A DNA stretch of 22,624 nucleotides, taken from the NCBI GenBank assembly GCA_038327995.1, contig JBBQLP010000042.1, positions 1 to 22,624 on the forward strand, read 5' to 3'. Each line of letters begins with the position of its first letter. Positions within the stretch are counted from its first letter, which is position 1. The notes beneath the pieces were generated by a model. That model worked only from the letters and a program-made list of their open reading frames with translations. It had not been told where the DNA came from and made no database searches. The translations under genes and the position numbers were made by a program. The stretch is from CAIOYC01 sp038327995 (GTDB taxonomy: Bacteria; Pseudomonadota; Alphaproteobacteria; Caulobacterales; Caulobacteraceae). Positions 1 through 7,649 of this stretch are shown here, piece after piece.

Positions 1-15
1 AATCGTCAAGCGCTG

Positions 16-1062
16 TTAGGCCAGCGGTGTCCATTCCTCAGTGGGCGGCAGGGGCGCGAAGATTTCGTCCAGCATGGCGGCGGTTACGCTTTCCAGTAGG
101 GGCGGGTTCCACTTCGGCGCATTGTCCTTGTCCACGATCACGGCGCGCACTCCCTCCAGGAAATCGTGGCGCGCCACTACCCGGGCGCCGATGCGATATT
201 CCATCGCCATGTGCTCGGGGAAGCTCTTCAGCATGCGGCCAGCCCGAAGCTGGCGGAACGCGACTTTCAGGGTTTGAGGCGACTTGGTGAGGAGCGTGTC
301 GTGCTGGGCGATGGCCCATTCCGATCCATCTTCCCGAAGTCCCTGCAGGATGTGCTCGACGCTCGGTGCGGCGAAGGCGGCGTCGATGGCGTCCTGATGG
401 TGCGAGAGCGGTGGCTCGCCCGCCTCCGCCTCGAACTCGGTCAGAAGGGTTTCGACCGCCGCCGGATCAGCCACGATCGGCGCTTTCAGAGGCTCGATCT
501 GGCTCGAGAGCACATAGTCGGTGGCGATGCCGAGCAAGAGGCAGTCCGCCGCCTTAATCCGCGCGCCGGTCAGGGCCAGCCACATCCCGGTCTCCCCGGG
601 CAGGCGCGGCAGCCACCAGCCCCCGCCGACGTCGGGAAACAGGCCGATGCCCGCTTCCGGCATGGCGAAGGCGGTGCGATCAGTGGCGACGCGATAGTCG
701 CACGGCAGGCTGATGCCCACGCCGCCGCCCATGACAATGCCGTCCATCACCGCCAGCGTCGGCTTGGGATAGGCCTCGAGGAGGGCGTTCAGGCGATACT
801 CGGTGTGGAAGAACTGGCGGGCCTGCGCTCCATCACCTGCACCGCTCTGCGCTAACATCCGTATGTCGCCGCCCGCACAGAAACCCCGCTCGCCGGAATG
901 GTCGATCATCACCAACTTCACGGCCGGGTCAGTACGCCACGCCAGCAGCGCCCCGATCATCGCCTCGCACATCGCGGTGTTCAGCGCGTGCAAGGCCTTC
1001 GGCCGATTGAGCGTGATCCGCCCGACGGCGCCGTCGATGCGGGTGAGAACGTCCTCGGTCAT
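16..1062 (-). CDS. 3-hydroxyisobutyryl-CoA hydrolase (enoyl-CoA hydratase/isomerase family)
   Basis: This 348-residue crotonase-fold protein most likely hydrolyses 3-hydroxyisobutyryl-CoA to free 3-hydroxyisobutyrate, a cytoplasmic step of valine breakdown. Visible motifs are GFCAGGDI (60-67) and GIVMGGGVGIS (108-118), which form the CoA-thioester oxyanion hole, and MPEAGIGLFPDVGGGW (134-149), typical of the hydrolase branch, with acidic residues E136 and D144 where catalysis is expected. Length fits the family (about 345-380). The ATG at 1062 overlaps the stop of the upstream acyl-CoA dehydrogenase gene (ATGA), so the two are surely co-transcribed and probably translationally coupled. A plain enoyl-CoA hydratase is the alternative, but those are nearer 260 residues and lack the extended C-terminal part. 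Family is seen directly; substrate is inferred from family and neighbour. Confidence 0.88.
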   Translation of the reverse strand: MTEDVLTRIDGAVGRITLNRPKALHALNTAMCEAMIGALLAWRTDPAVKLVMIDHSGERGFCAGGDIRMLAQSGAGDGAQARQFFHTEYRLNALLEAYPKPTLAVMDGIVMGGGVGISLPCDYRVATDRTAFAMPEAGIGLFPDVGGGWWLPRLPGETGMWLALTGARIKAADCLLLGIATDYVLSSQIEPLKAPIVADPAAVETLLTEFEAEAGEPPLSHHQDAIDAAFAAPSVEHILQGLREDGSEWAIAQHDTLLTKSPQTLKVAFRQLRAGRMLKSFPEHMAMEYRIGARVVARHDFLEGVRAVIVDKDNAPKWNPPLLESVTAAMLDEIFAPLPPTEEWTPLA

Positions 1063-2198
1063 TGCCTAAGCATTTCGCGGGCGGCGATGACACGCATGAT
1101 CTCGTTGGTGCCTTCGAGGATCTGGTGAACGCGGAGGTCCCGCACGATCCGCTCCACCGGATAGTCGCGCAGATACCCATAGCCGCCGTGCAGTTGCAGC
1201 GCTTGATTGGCCACCTCGAACCCCGCGTCGGTGGCGAAGCGCTTGGCCATGGCGCAGAGCTTGGTGGCGGCGGGATCGCGCTTGTCGAGGGCGTCGGCGG
1301 CGTTCCGCACCATCAACCGAGCGGCCTCAAGCTCGGTCGCCATGTCGGCCAGCTTGAACTGGAGCGCCTGGAAGTCCTTGAGCTGGCGTCCGAACTGGGT
1401 GCGTTGCTGCACGTAGGCGGTGGCGGTTTCCAGGGCGAGGCTCGCGCCGCCGAGAGAACAGGCGGCGATGTTCAGCCGCCCCCCATCCAGCCCCATCATG
1501 GCGAAGCGAAACCCGTCGCCCTCTGCGCCGATGCGATTCTCCACGGGGACGCGGCAGTCGTCGAAGATGACATTGGCGGTGGGCTGAGCGTTCCAGCCCA
1601 TCTTGCGCTCATTGGCCCCAAACGACAGGCCGGGCGTTCCTTTCTCGACCACGATGGCGGAGACGCCCTTGGGCCCCTCCCCGCCGGTGCGGACCATGAC
1701 GACGTAGATGTCCGAAACCCCGGCGCCTGAGATGAAGGCCTTGGTCCCGTTCAGCAAATAGTGATCGCCATCCAGCCGCGCGGAGGTCTTCAGCGCCGCC
1801 GCATCCGAACCCGAGCTCGGCTCGGTCAGACAATATGAGGCGATCAACGCCATCGAAGTCAGGCGCGGTAGGTATTTGCGGCGCAGTTCATCCGTGCCAA
1901 ACCGGTCGATCATCCAGCTCGCCATATTGTGGATCGAGATGAAGGCGGCGGTCGCCACATCGCCCCGCGACAATTCCTCGAAGATGATCGCCGCATCCAG
2001 CCGCTTCAGGCCCGACCCGCCCACATCTTCCTGCACATAGATCCCCGCAAACCCCAGCGCCGCGGCCTTCTTGATCACATCGACCGGAAAGTGCTTATCC
2101 TCGTCCCAACGGGCAGAATGGGGGGCGAGTTCGGCGGACGCGAAAGCGTGGGCGGCGTCCTGAATGGCGCGCTGGTCGTCGGAGAGGGTAAAGTCCAA
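1059..2198 (-). CDS. Acyl-CoA dehydrogenase, isobutyryl-CoA dehydrogenase-like
   Basis: An FAD-dependent acyl-CoA dehydrogenase of about 379 residues. It probably oxidises isobutyryl-CoA to methacrylyl-CoA in valine catabolism and passes electrons to ETF. The N-terminal helical domain starts DFTLSDDQRAIQ. The middle FAD-binding part contains CLTEPSSGSDAAALKT, and the C-terminal part contains LHGGYGYLRDYPVERIVRD and ILEGTNEIMR. The Glu of EGTNE, about residue 362, sits where the catalytic base of this family lies. No ATG is available: the open frame reaches a TTG at 2228. I prefer the TTG at 2198 because family members begin at this MDF-like point and a GGAA lies eight bases upstream. The stop overlaps the start of the hydrolase gene. 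Short- or branched-chain dehydrogenases with other substrates cannot be excluded. Confidence 0.88.
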   Translation of the reverse strand: MDFTLSDDQRAIQDAAHAFASAELAPHSARWDEDKHFPVDVIKKAAALGFAGIYVQEDVGGSGLKRLDAAIIFEELSRGDVATAAFISIHNMASWMIDRFGTDELRRKYLPRLTSMALIASYCLTEPSSGSDAAALKTSARLDGDHYLLNGTKAFISGAGVSDIYVVMVRTGGEGPKGVSAIVVEKGTPGLSFGANERKMGWNAQPTANVIFDDCRVPVENRIGAEGDGFRFAMMGLDGGRLNIAACSLGGASLALETATAYVQQRTQFGRQLKDFQALQFKLADMATELEAARLMVRNAADALDKRDPAATKLCAMAKRFATDAGFEVANQALQLHGGYGYLRDYPVERIVRDLRVHQILEGTNEIMRVIAAREMLRQ

Positions 2199-2313
2199 AG
2201 CGATTTTTCCGGGGTAAACCGGCCTCAAGTTTGGCGAATCCGGTTGATGAGGTGCGCCGGGGGGCTCACTCTGTCAATCTGTCGCACCGTTGCGATAAGC
2301 ACGCCAGATAGGG

Positions 2314-2805
2314 ATGAGAATGGCGGTCCAGAACGAGCCCGGACACGATCCGATCATGGCGACGTTTGACCGGGGCGTGGCGCTGACGGCCTATGGGCTG
2401 CTGTTCGTCTCGCCCTTCATGCTGGGCGCCCCGGCGCTGGCTGGCCTAGGCATGGCCTTCGCCCATCGTCAGGATTCGCACTCCCTGATGCGCAGCCACT
2501 ACCGGTTCCAGATCCGCATCTTCTGGACCACCGTGGTCTGTCTCGTGATCGGTATAGCCCTGGCGCTGGGCGCGGGAGGTCTGGCGTTCGGGGGACTCTA
2601 CAGTTTTGTCCGTGAGAATGCGCCGACCCTGGCCCTGCCCGCCATGGCCCTGATCCACGGGGCCAATGTGGCGGAGGAGGAGAATTGGCTTCTGATCGCC
2701 GCGTTGTTGTTCGTGTTCGGGGCCATAGCCTATTTGATGGCCAGCACGGCTTACGGTTTCATCAAGCTTGTGGTGGGTAGACCGATCCGTCACAGGACGG
2801 CCTGA
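2314..2805 (+). CDS. DUF4870/Tic20-like small membrane protein
   Basis: A 163-residue integral membrane protein with three hydrophobic segments at about 22-49, 68-96 and 126-150. The conserved-looking stretch SHYRFQIRIFW (61-71) between the first two segments resembles DUF4870/Tic20-type small membrane proteins, whose bacterial function is unknown to me. ATGs at 2314 and 2320 are both possible, and the GGGATGAG stretch could serve either. The gene ends 25 bases before hemB on the same strand, so it probably shares its transcript. A tie to haem synthesis is not shown by anything in the protein. Confidence 0.75.
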   Translation: MRMAVQNEPGHDPIMATFDRGVALTAYGLLFVSPFMLGAPALAGLGMAFAHRQDSHSLMRSHYRFQIRIFWTTVVCLVIGIALALGAGGLAFGGLYSFVRENAPTLALPAMALIHGANVAEEENWLLIAALLFVFGAIAYLMASTAYGFIKLVVGRPIRHRTA

Positions 2806-2830
2806 TCCTCCGCCAGCGGACCTTCCTCGA

Positions 2831-3850
2831 ATGACTACAGCGCCCCTCGCCCCCTACCCTGCCCTCAGGCTCCGTCGCCTGCGTCAGGCCGACTGGGTGC
2901 GGCGGCTGGTGCGCGAGACGGTGCTGACGCCGTCGGACCTGATCTGGTCTTTGGTGGTTCACGACGGGCCTGAGGCGGAAATCCCGGTGAAATCCATGCC
3001 CGGTGTGCCCCGCCTGTCCATCGCCCGCGCGGCGGAGGCGGCGAAGGAGGCTAAGGCCCTCGGCATCCCGGCCATCGCCGTCTTCCCTTATATTGACGGA
3101 GATAAGAAGGACGCGCGGGGCTCCCACGCCGCCGATCCCAATGGGCTGGTCTGCCGCGCCGTCAAGGCGATGAAGGACGCTGCGCCCGAGGTCGGTATCA
3201 TGTGCGACGTGGCCCTCGATCCCTTCACCGATCACGGCCACGACGGGCTGCTGGAAGGTGGCCGCATCGTCAACGACCCCACCATCGAGAAGCTGGTGGA
3301 ACAGGCGCTGGTGCAGGCTGAGGCAGGCTGCGACATCCTTGCGCCCTCCGACATGATGGACGGGCGGGTGGCGGCCCTGCGCGCCGCGCTGGAGGCAGGC
3401 GGACATCAGGATACGATGATCATGGCGTACGCCGCCAAATACGCCTCGGCCTTCTATGGTCCCTATCGCGACGCCATCGGCTCAGGAACGCTGGGCTCTG
3501 GACCTATCGCCAACCCGGGCGACAAGAAGACCTACCAGATGGACCCCGCCAACACCGATGAGGCCCTGCGCGAAGTGGCGCTCGACATCGCCGAGGGCGC
3601 GGACATGGTGATGGTCAAGCCCGGAATGCCCTATCTCGATATCGTGCAACGGGTGGCCGAGGCGTTCGCGGTTCCGACCTTCGCCTTCCAGGTCTCCGGT
3701 GAATATGCCATGATCCTGGCCGCCGCCCAGAACGGCTGGATCGCTGAAGACCGCGCCATCCTGGAAAGCCTGCACGGTTTCAAGCGGGCGGGCGCGGCGG
3801 GCGTAATCACCTACTTCGCCCCGAGAGCGGCGCGGATGCTGGGGGCGTGA
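2831..3850 (+). CDS. hemB: Delta-aminolevulinic acid dehydratase (porphobilinogen synthase)
   Basis: HemB condenses two 5-aminolevulinate molecules into porphobilinogen, the first common step of tetrapyrrole synthesis, in the cytoplasm. The 339-residue length is normal. The two Schiff-base lysines are visible: K203 in MAYAAKYAS and K263 in VMVKPGMPYLD. The metal site reads CDVALDPFTDHGHDG (125-139). Aspartate or alanine stands where zinc enzymes carry cysteines, so this is the magnesium-dependent type. The open frame extends upstream to 2768, but that extension overlaps the preceding gene and is proline-rich and non-conserved, so the ATG at 2831 is chosen. Its stop codon overlaps the GTG of the following VOC gene. 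Confidence 0.97.
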   Translation: MTTAPLAPYPALRLRRLRQADWVRRLVRETVLTPSDLIWSLVVHDGPEAEIPVKSMPGVPRLSIARAAEAAKEAKALGIPAIAVFPYIDGDKKDARGSHAADPNGLVCRAVKAMKDAAPEVGIMCDVALDPFTDHGHDGLLEGGRIVNDPTIEKLVEQALVQAEAGCDILAPSDMMDGRVAALRAALEAGGHQDTMIMAYAAKYASAFYGPYRDAIGSGTLGSGPIANPGDKKTYQMDPANTDEALREVALDIAEGADMVMVKPGMPYLDIVQRVAEAFAVPTFAFQVSGEYAMILAAAQNGWIAEDRAILESLHGFKRAGAAGVITYFAPRAARMLGA

Positions 3851-4215
3851 CCACCCTCGCCATCGAGCACGTGCAACTCGCCATGCCGCGCGGCGAAGAA
3901 GATAAGGCGCGGACCTTCTATACGGGCGTGCTCGGTGTGCCGGAGGTTCCCAAACCGGCTGGTCTCGCCAAACGGGGGGGGTGCTGGTTCGAGAATAGGA
4001 CGGTCAAGCTGCACGTCGGCGTGGAGGACGACTTTCGCCCAGCGAAAAAGGCGCACGTGGCGCTGGTGGTGAACGATCTCGACGCGCTACTGGTCCGCGC
4101 CCGCGCTGCCGGGTGTGAGGTAATCGACACCGCGCTATTCCAGTCATGGCGGCAAGCCTATGTGTTCGACCTGTTCGGCAACCGACTGGAGTTGCTGGAA
4201 CCTGCGGCTCCATAG
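3847..4215 (+). CDS. VOC family (glyoxalase/bleomycin-resistance-like) protein
   Basis: A 122-residue protein with one vicinal-oxygen-chelate module. The first half begins LAIEHVQLAM and the second contains KAHVALVVNDLDALLVRA and ends YVFDLFGNRLELLE. Likely metal-ligand positions are H8, H70 and E115. Proteins of this size normally dimerise to build two sites. The substrate cannot be told from sequence; glyoxalase, dioxygenase-like and resistance proteins all share the fold. Start is GTG at 3847, whose GTGA overlaps the hemB stop, so translation is probably coupled. No nearby gene identifies its substrate. Confidence 0.8.
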   Translation: MTTLAIEHVQLAMPRGEEDKARTFYTGVLGVPEVPKPAGLAKRGGCWFENRTVKLHVGVEDDFRPAKKAHVALVVNDLDALLVRARAAGCEVIDTALFQSWRQAYVFDLFGNRLELLEPAAP

Positions 4216-4267
4216 CCGGGCGTCCGCCAAGTCCTCTGCGCGTTGTCCGCAATCCCCGTTCTCCTGC

Positions 4268-4297
4268 TTGACACCTGAGGGCGGCAAAGCCTATTCA
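4268..4297 (+). promoter_or_regulatory. Possible promoter for tRNA-Asp
   Basis: TTGACA (4268-4273) and TATTCA (4292-4297) are separated by 18 bases, about 47 bases upstream of the mature tRNA-Asp. The -35 box is perfect and the -10 box weak. It is the best candidate in the 128-base gap after the VOC gene. No terminator was seen in that gap, so read-through from hemB is also possible. Confidence 0.35.
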
Positions 4298-4343
4298 GCG
4301 CCCTCCCCGACATGGCCCAAAGGTCGTGTCGGCGGCGGAATGC

Positions 4344-4420
4344 GCGGGAGTAGCTCAGTTGGTTAGAGTACCGGCCTGTCACGCCGGGGGTCGCGGGTTC
4401 AAGTCCCGTCTCTCGCGCCA
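4344..4420 (+). tRNA. tRNA-Asp (GTC)
   Basis: A 77-base tRNA with encoded CCA. The acceptor stem GCGGGAG (4344-4350) pairs with CTCTCGC (4410-4416), with one G-T wobble and discriminator G4417. The anticodon stem CCGGC/GCCGG encloses loop CTGTCAC with anticodon GTC at 4378-4380. The T-arm GCGGG TTCAAGT CCCGT is intact. It faces the oppositely oriented tRNA-Val across a 103-base gap in which I see no gene and no T-rich terminator. Confidence 0.97.
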
Positions 4421-4523
4421 TTCCACCTAAGGGTAACGAAGCTTTCCATACCACGGATGTGTCCACACAATCCCACCTTCTTCAGGTCCGACCCGAGGGA
4501 GACGGGGGTGTGTATGTGAGCCT

Positions 4524-4600
4524 TGGTGGGCGGCGAGGGATTTGAACCCCCGACCCCCTCGGTGTAAACGAGGTGCTCTAACCAACTGAGCTAGCCGCCC
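4524..4600 (-). tRNA. tRNA-Val (TAC)
   Basis: Read on the minus strand, this 77-base tRNA starts GGGCGGC (4600-4594), which pairs perfectly with GCCGCCC (4534-4528), followed by discriminator A and encoded CCA. The anticodon stem CCTCG/CGAGG encloses TTTACAC, giving anticodon TAC at 4566-4564. Only 20 bases separate it from the hup stop codon on the same strand, leaving no room for a separate promoter. It is probably cut out of a hup-tRNA transcript. Confidence 0.97.
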
Positions 4601-4620
4601 TGGGCGATGAAGGAAGGCGG

Positions 4621-4893
4621 TTAGTTCAGCGCCGACTTCAGACCCTCGCCCGCGCGGAACCGCACCGTTTTGGAAGCAAGGCGCTTCACCTGTTCGCCTG
4701 TACGCGGATTACGAGCCATGCCCTCGGCGCGCGAGACGGGCACGAAACTACCGAAGCCGACAATGCGGACTTCTGCGCCAGCCTTTGCAGACGCGGTTAC
4801 GCAAGACACGAACGCGTCCAGCGCATCTTTTGACTGGTTCTTGTTCAATCCAGACTTTTCCGCGATCGCCGCCACCAATTCGGCCTTGGTCAT
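4621..4893 (-). CDS. hup: HU family DNA-binding protein
   Basis: A 90-residue nucleoid protein of the HU/IHF fold that bends and compacts DNA as a dimer. The N-terminal helices (1-40) are followed by the GFGSF turn (46-50), the DNA-contacting arm with RNPRTGEQV (61-69), and the C-terminal helix. Length is exactly that of HU. A strong GGGAGG lies just upstream of the ATG at 4893. It follows lon on the same strand with a terminator between, so it probably has its own promoter, and it likely carries tRNA-Val on its transcript. HU rather than IHF is favoured by length, arm sequence and the lon neighbourhood. Confidence 0.95.
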   Translation of the reverse strand: MTKAELVAAIAEKSGLNKNQSKDALDAFVSCVTASAKAGAEVRIVGFGSFVPVSRAEGMARNPRTGEQVKRLASKTVRFRAGEGLKSALN

Positions 4894-4911
4894 TTGAACC
4901 TCCCAACCCGT

Positions 4912-4919
4912 TTTCTAGC
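4912..4919 (-). promoter_or_regulatory. Possible -10 element for hup
   Basis: Minus-strand GCTAGAAA resembles the Caulobacter housekeeping -10 pattern GCTANAWC and lies about 19 bases before the hup ATG. No clear -35 box was found at the right spacing. Confidence 0.25.
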
Positions 4920-4980
4920 GACCCCGGACTGCGCCAGTGGTTCGCGTCGGACGAGTATTGGGCACGGATTTCCTTTACGT

Positions 4981-5014
4981 CAAAACGAAAGGCGGCGCGA
5001 CCGTCCGCGCCGCC
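4981..5014 (-). terminator. Intrinsic terminator after lon
   Basis: GGCGGCGCG (4991-4999) and CGCGCCGCC (5006-5014) form a perfect nine-base-pair stem with a six-base loop, beginning 25 bases after the lon stop. On the minus strand the stem is followed by TTTCGTTTTG (4990-4981), as expected for a lon terminator. The plus strand also has a run of T after it, so the element could work in both directions. Confidence 0.8.
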
Positions 5015-5038
5015 CCGGTTTTTTGTACTTTTCAAGTG

Positions 5039-7438
5039 TCAGTGGGTCACAACGGCGTCCAAATCGCCATCATCAGAGGCCGTGGGAGGCTTCACGATCT
5101 CCTCGTCCTCGTTCCACTCGATCGGCGTCAGCGGCCCCGTCAGCGCGTGCTTCAGCACCTCGTCCGCATTGGAGATCGGGATGATGGTCAAAGCCGACTT
5201 CACATTGTCGGGCACCTCCGCCAGGTCTTTCTCGTTCTCCTGAGGAATGAGCACAGTCTTCACGCCAGACCGAAGCGCCGCCAACAACTTTTCCTTCAAG
5301 CCGCCGATGGCCGTCACACGTCCGCGCAGGGTGATCTCGCCGGTCATGGCCAGGTCCTTGCGGATCGGAATGCCCGTAAGTACCGAGACAATAGCCGTGA
5401 CCATGGCCGCGCCTGCGCTCGGCCCGTCCTTCGGGGTCGCCCCGTCTGGCACGTGCACGTGGACATCGATCTTGTCGAACAGGGTCGGCTTTATACCAAA
5501 CTCTGGGGCCCTGGAGCGGACGTAGGAGTTGGCCGCAGAGATCGACTCCTTCATCACATCCTTGAGGTTGCCGGTGACGGTCATCCGTCCCTTGCCCGGC
5601 ATCTTCACCGCCTCGATAGTCAGGATATCGCCGCCGAACTCGGTCCAGGCCAGACCCGTGACGATACCTTTCTGGTCCACCTCGTCGGTCTCGCCGTAGC
5701 GGTATTTGCGCACGCCAGCGTATTTGGCGAGGCGTTCGCCATCTACGGTAATCGTGGTGAGCTTTTCCCGGTCGAGGTCCCGCACCGTCTTGCGGGCCAG
5801 ATTGCCGAGCTCGCGCTCAAGCGAGCGCACCCCGGCCTCCCGCGTATAATAGCGGATCAGATCGCGAATGCTCTCGTCGGGAACGATCCACTCCTCCGCG
5901 CTGAGGCCATGGTTGACCGCGAGCTTGGACAACAGATGACGCTTGGCGATCTCGACCTTCTCGTCCTCCGTGTAGCCGGGGATGCGGATGATCTCCATCC
6001 GGTCCATTAGCGGCTGAGGCATATTCAGGCTGTTGGCGGTGGTGACGAACATGACCTGAGACAGGTCGTAGTCCACCTCCAGATAGTGGTCCGCGAAGGT
6101 GTTGTTCTGTTCCGGGTCTAGTACTTCGAGCAGGGCAGAAGACGGATCACCCCGCCAATCGGCCCCCAGCTTGTCGATTTCGTCGAACAGGAAGAAGGGG
6201 TTGGTAGTCTTGGCCTTCTTCATCGACTGGATCACCTTGCCCGGCATTGAGCCGATGTAGGTGCGCCGGTGGCCGCGGATTTCCGCTTCGTCGCGAACCC
6301 CGCCAAGCGACAGACGCACGAACTCGCGCCCTGTCGCCTTGGCGATGGACTTGCCGAGCGAGGTCTTGCCGACGCCTGGAGGCCCGACGAGGCAGAGGAT
6401 CGGCCCCTTCAGATTGCCGGTGCGTGATTGCACCGCGAGATACTCGAGGATGCGCTCCTTGACCTTCTCCAGGCCAAAGTGGTCGTTATCCAGAATATCT
6501 TCCGCCAGATCGAGGTCGATAGGTTTGTTTTTGGCCTTGCCCCATGGGATAGACAGCAGCCAGTCGAGGTAGTTCCTCACCACCGTGCTCTCGGCCGACA
6601 TCGGGCTCATGTTCTTGAGCTTCTTCATCTCGCCGTCGGCCTTTGCGCGGGCTTCCTTGGAGAGTTTGGTCTTTTTGATACGCTTTTCGAGATCGATCAT
6701 CTCGTCGCGCGTGTCGTCCTGCTCGCCAAGCTCGCGCTGGATCGCCTTCATCTGCTCGTTGAGGTAGTATTCGCGCTGGGTCTTTTCCATCTGGCGCTTA
6801 ACACGCGAGCGTATCTTCTTCTCGACCTGCAGAACGCTGATCTCGCCTTCCATCAGGGCGTAGACCCGCTCCAGCCGCTTGGCGACGTTGAAGATTTCCA
6901 GAAGTTGCTGCTTGTCGGTAATCTTCACCGAAAGGTGCGCGGCGATGCTGTCGGCCAACTTGCCCGGCTCGGTAATGTTCGGGATTGACGCCAGCGCCTC
7001 GGGGGGCACTTTCTTATTTAGCTTGACGTAGTTCTCGAACTGCTCAGCCACGGCGCGGCTTAGGGCTTCGGCCTCGGCGGCGTCCTCGCCGTCTTCATCC
7101 AGATCGGCGGCTTCAGCTTCAAAGAATTCCGTCTGGCTGGTAAACTTCAAAAGCGCCGCGCGGCTCTTGCCTTCGACAAGCACCTTCACGGTGCCGTCGG
7201 GCAGCTTCAAAAGTTGCAGCACGCTGGCGATCACGCCGACGTCATAGATGGCCGACGGCTGGGGCTCGTCATCGGCGGAGTTCTTTTGTGTGGCGAGCAG
7301 GATCTGCTTGTCCCCCCGCATCACTTCCTCAAGCGCCCGCACCGATTTCTCGCGTCCGACGAAGAGCGGCACAACCATGTGCGGAAAGACCACGATGTCC
7401 CTGAGGGGCAGCACCGGAAGGGTCCTGATATCAGACAT
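5039..7438 (-). CDS. lon: ATP-dependent protease Lon
   Basis: Lon is a cytoplasmic AAA+ serine protease that degrades misfolded proteins and specific regulators. In Caulobacter these include the cell-cycle proteins CcrM, DnaA and SciP. From the ATG at 7438 it has 799 residues, the usual length. The N-terminal substrate-binding domain (about 6-200) is followed by a coiled linker, Walker A GPPGVGKTS (352-360), Walker B FLFDEIDK (416-423), and the protease domain with catalytic S674 in KDGPSAGA and K717 in GGLKEK. A GTG at 7447 is in frame, but AAGGAG lies nine bases before the ATG, which decides the start. A heat-shock-like promoter lies upstream and a strong terminator follows. It sits between clpX and hup on one strand, a conserved alphaproteobacterial order. 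Confidence 0.98.
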   Translation of the reverse strand: MSDIRTLPVLPLRDIVVFPHMVVPLFVGREKSVRALEEVMRGDKQILLATQKNSADDEPQPSAIYDVGVIASVLQLLKLPDGTVKVLVEGKSRAALLKFTSQTEFFEAEAADLDEDGEDAAEAEALSRAVAEQFENYVKLNKKVPPEALASIPNITEPGKLADSIAAHLSVKITDKQQLLEIFNVAKRLERVYALMEGEISVLQVEKKIRSRVKRQMEKTQREYYLNEQMKAIQRELGEQDDTRDEMIDLEKRIKKTKLSKEARAKADGEMKKLKNMSPMSAESTVVRNYLDWLLSIPWGKAKNKPIDLDLAEDILDNDHFGLEKVKERILEYLAVQSRTGNLKGPILCLVGPPGVGKTSLGKSIAKATGREFVRLSLGGVRDEAEIRGHRRTYIGSMPGKVIQSMKKAKTTNPFFLFDEIDKLGADWRGDPSSALLEVLDPEQNNTFADHYLEVDYDLSQVMFVTTANSLNMPQPLMDRMEIIRIPGYTEDEKVEIAKRHLLSKLAVNHGLSAEEWIVPDESIRDLIRYYTREAGVRSLERELGNLARKTVRDLDREKLTTITVDGERLAKYAGVRKYRYGETDEVDQKGIVTGLAWTEFGGDILTIEAVKMPGKGRMTVTGNLKDVMKESISAANSYVRSRAPEFGIKPTLFDKIDVHVHVPDGATPKDGPSAGAAMVTAIVSVLTGIPIRKDLAMTGEITLRGRVTAIGGLKEKLLAALRSGVKTVLIPQENEKDLAEVPDNVKSALTIIPISNADEVLKHALTGPLTPIEWNEDEEIVKPPTASDDGDLDAVVTH

Positions 7439-7567
7439 TCCAAACACTCCTTGGCCAGCGCACGACTGCGCCTGACCGCTTTTCAGGATCGACCGGCGAA
7501 CCGCGAAGACCCTCAGACCACCTCCGTCCCGCGATTGGCGACGGAATCGGGCCTTGTCGTTGTCCTG

Positions 7568-7597
7568 TAATGTGGCGGCTCCCGCAAACCGTTCAAG
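7568..7597 (-). promoter_or_regulatory. Sigma-32 (heat-shock)-like promoter for lon
   Basis: On the minus strand CTTGAA (7597-7592) is a perfect heat-shock -35 core. About 15 bases later comes GCCACATTA (7576-7568), resembling the CCCCATNT type of -10. It lies in the 211-base clpX-lon gap, about 130 bases before the lon ATG. Heat induction of lon by sigma-32 is well established in proteobacteria; the assignment here is by motif only. Confidence 0.5.
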
Positions 7598-7649
7598 CGC
7601 GGTGGCGTCGCGGCGCGATGCGTCGCAGCAGATCGTTAAAAGAGAGCCT

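Noticed and set aside
4158..4466. Minus-strand open frame of 102 codons containing GLEPATPGVTGRYSNQLSYSR
   Set aside because: It runs antisense across tRNA-Asp. This peptide is the familiar artefact of translating a tRNA backwards, not a gene.
4937..6010. Plus-strand open frame of 357 codons over lon
   Set aside because: Antisense shadow of lon caused by high GC; no recognisable domain.
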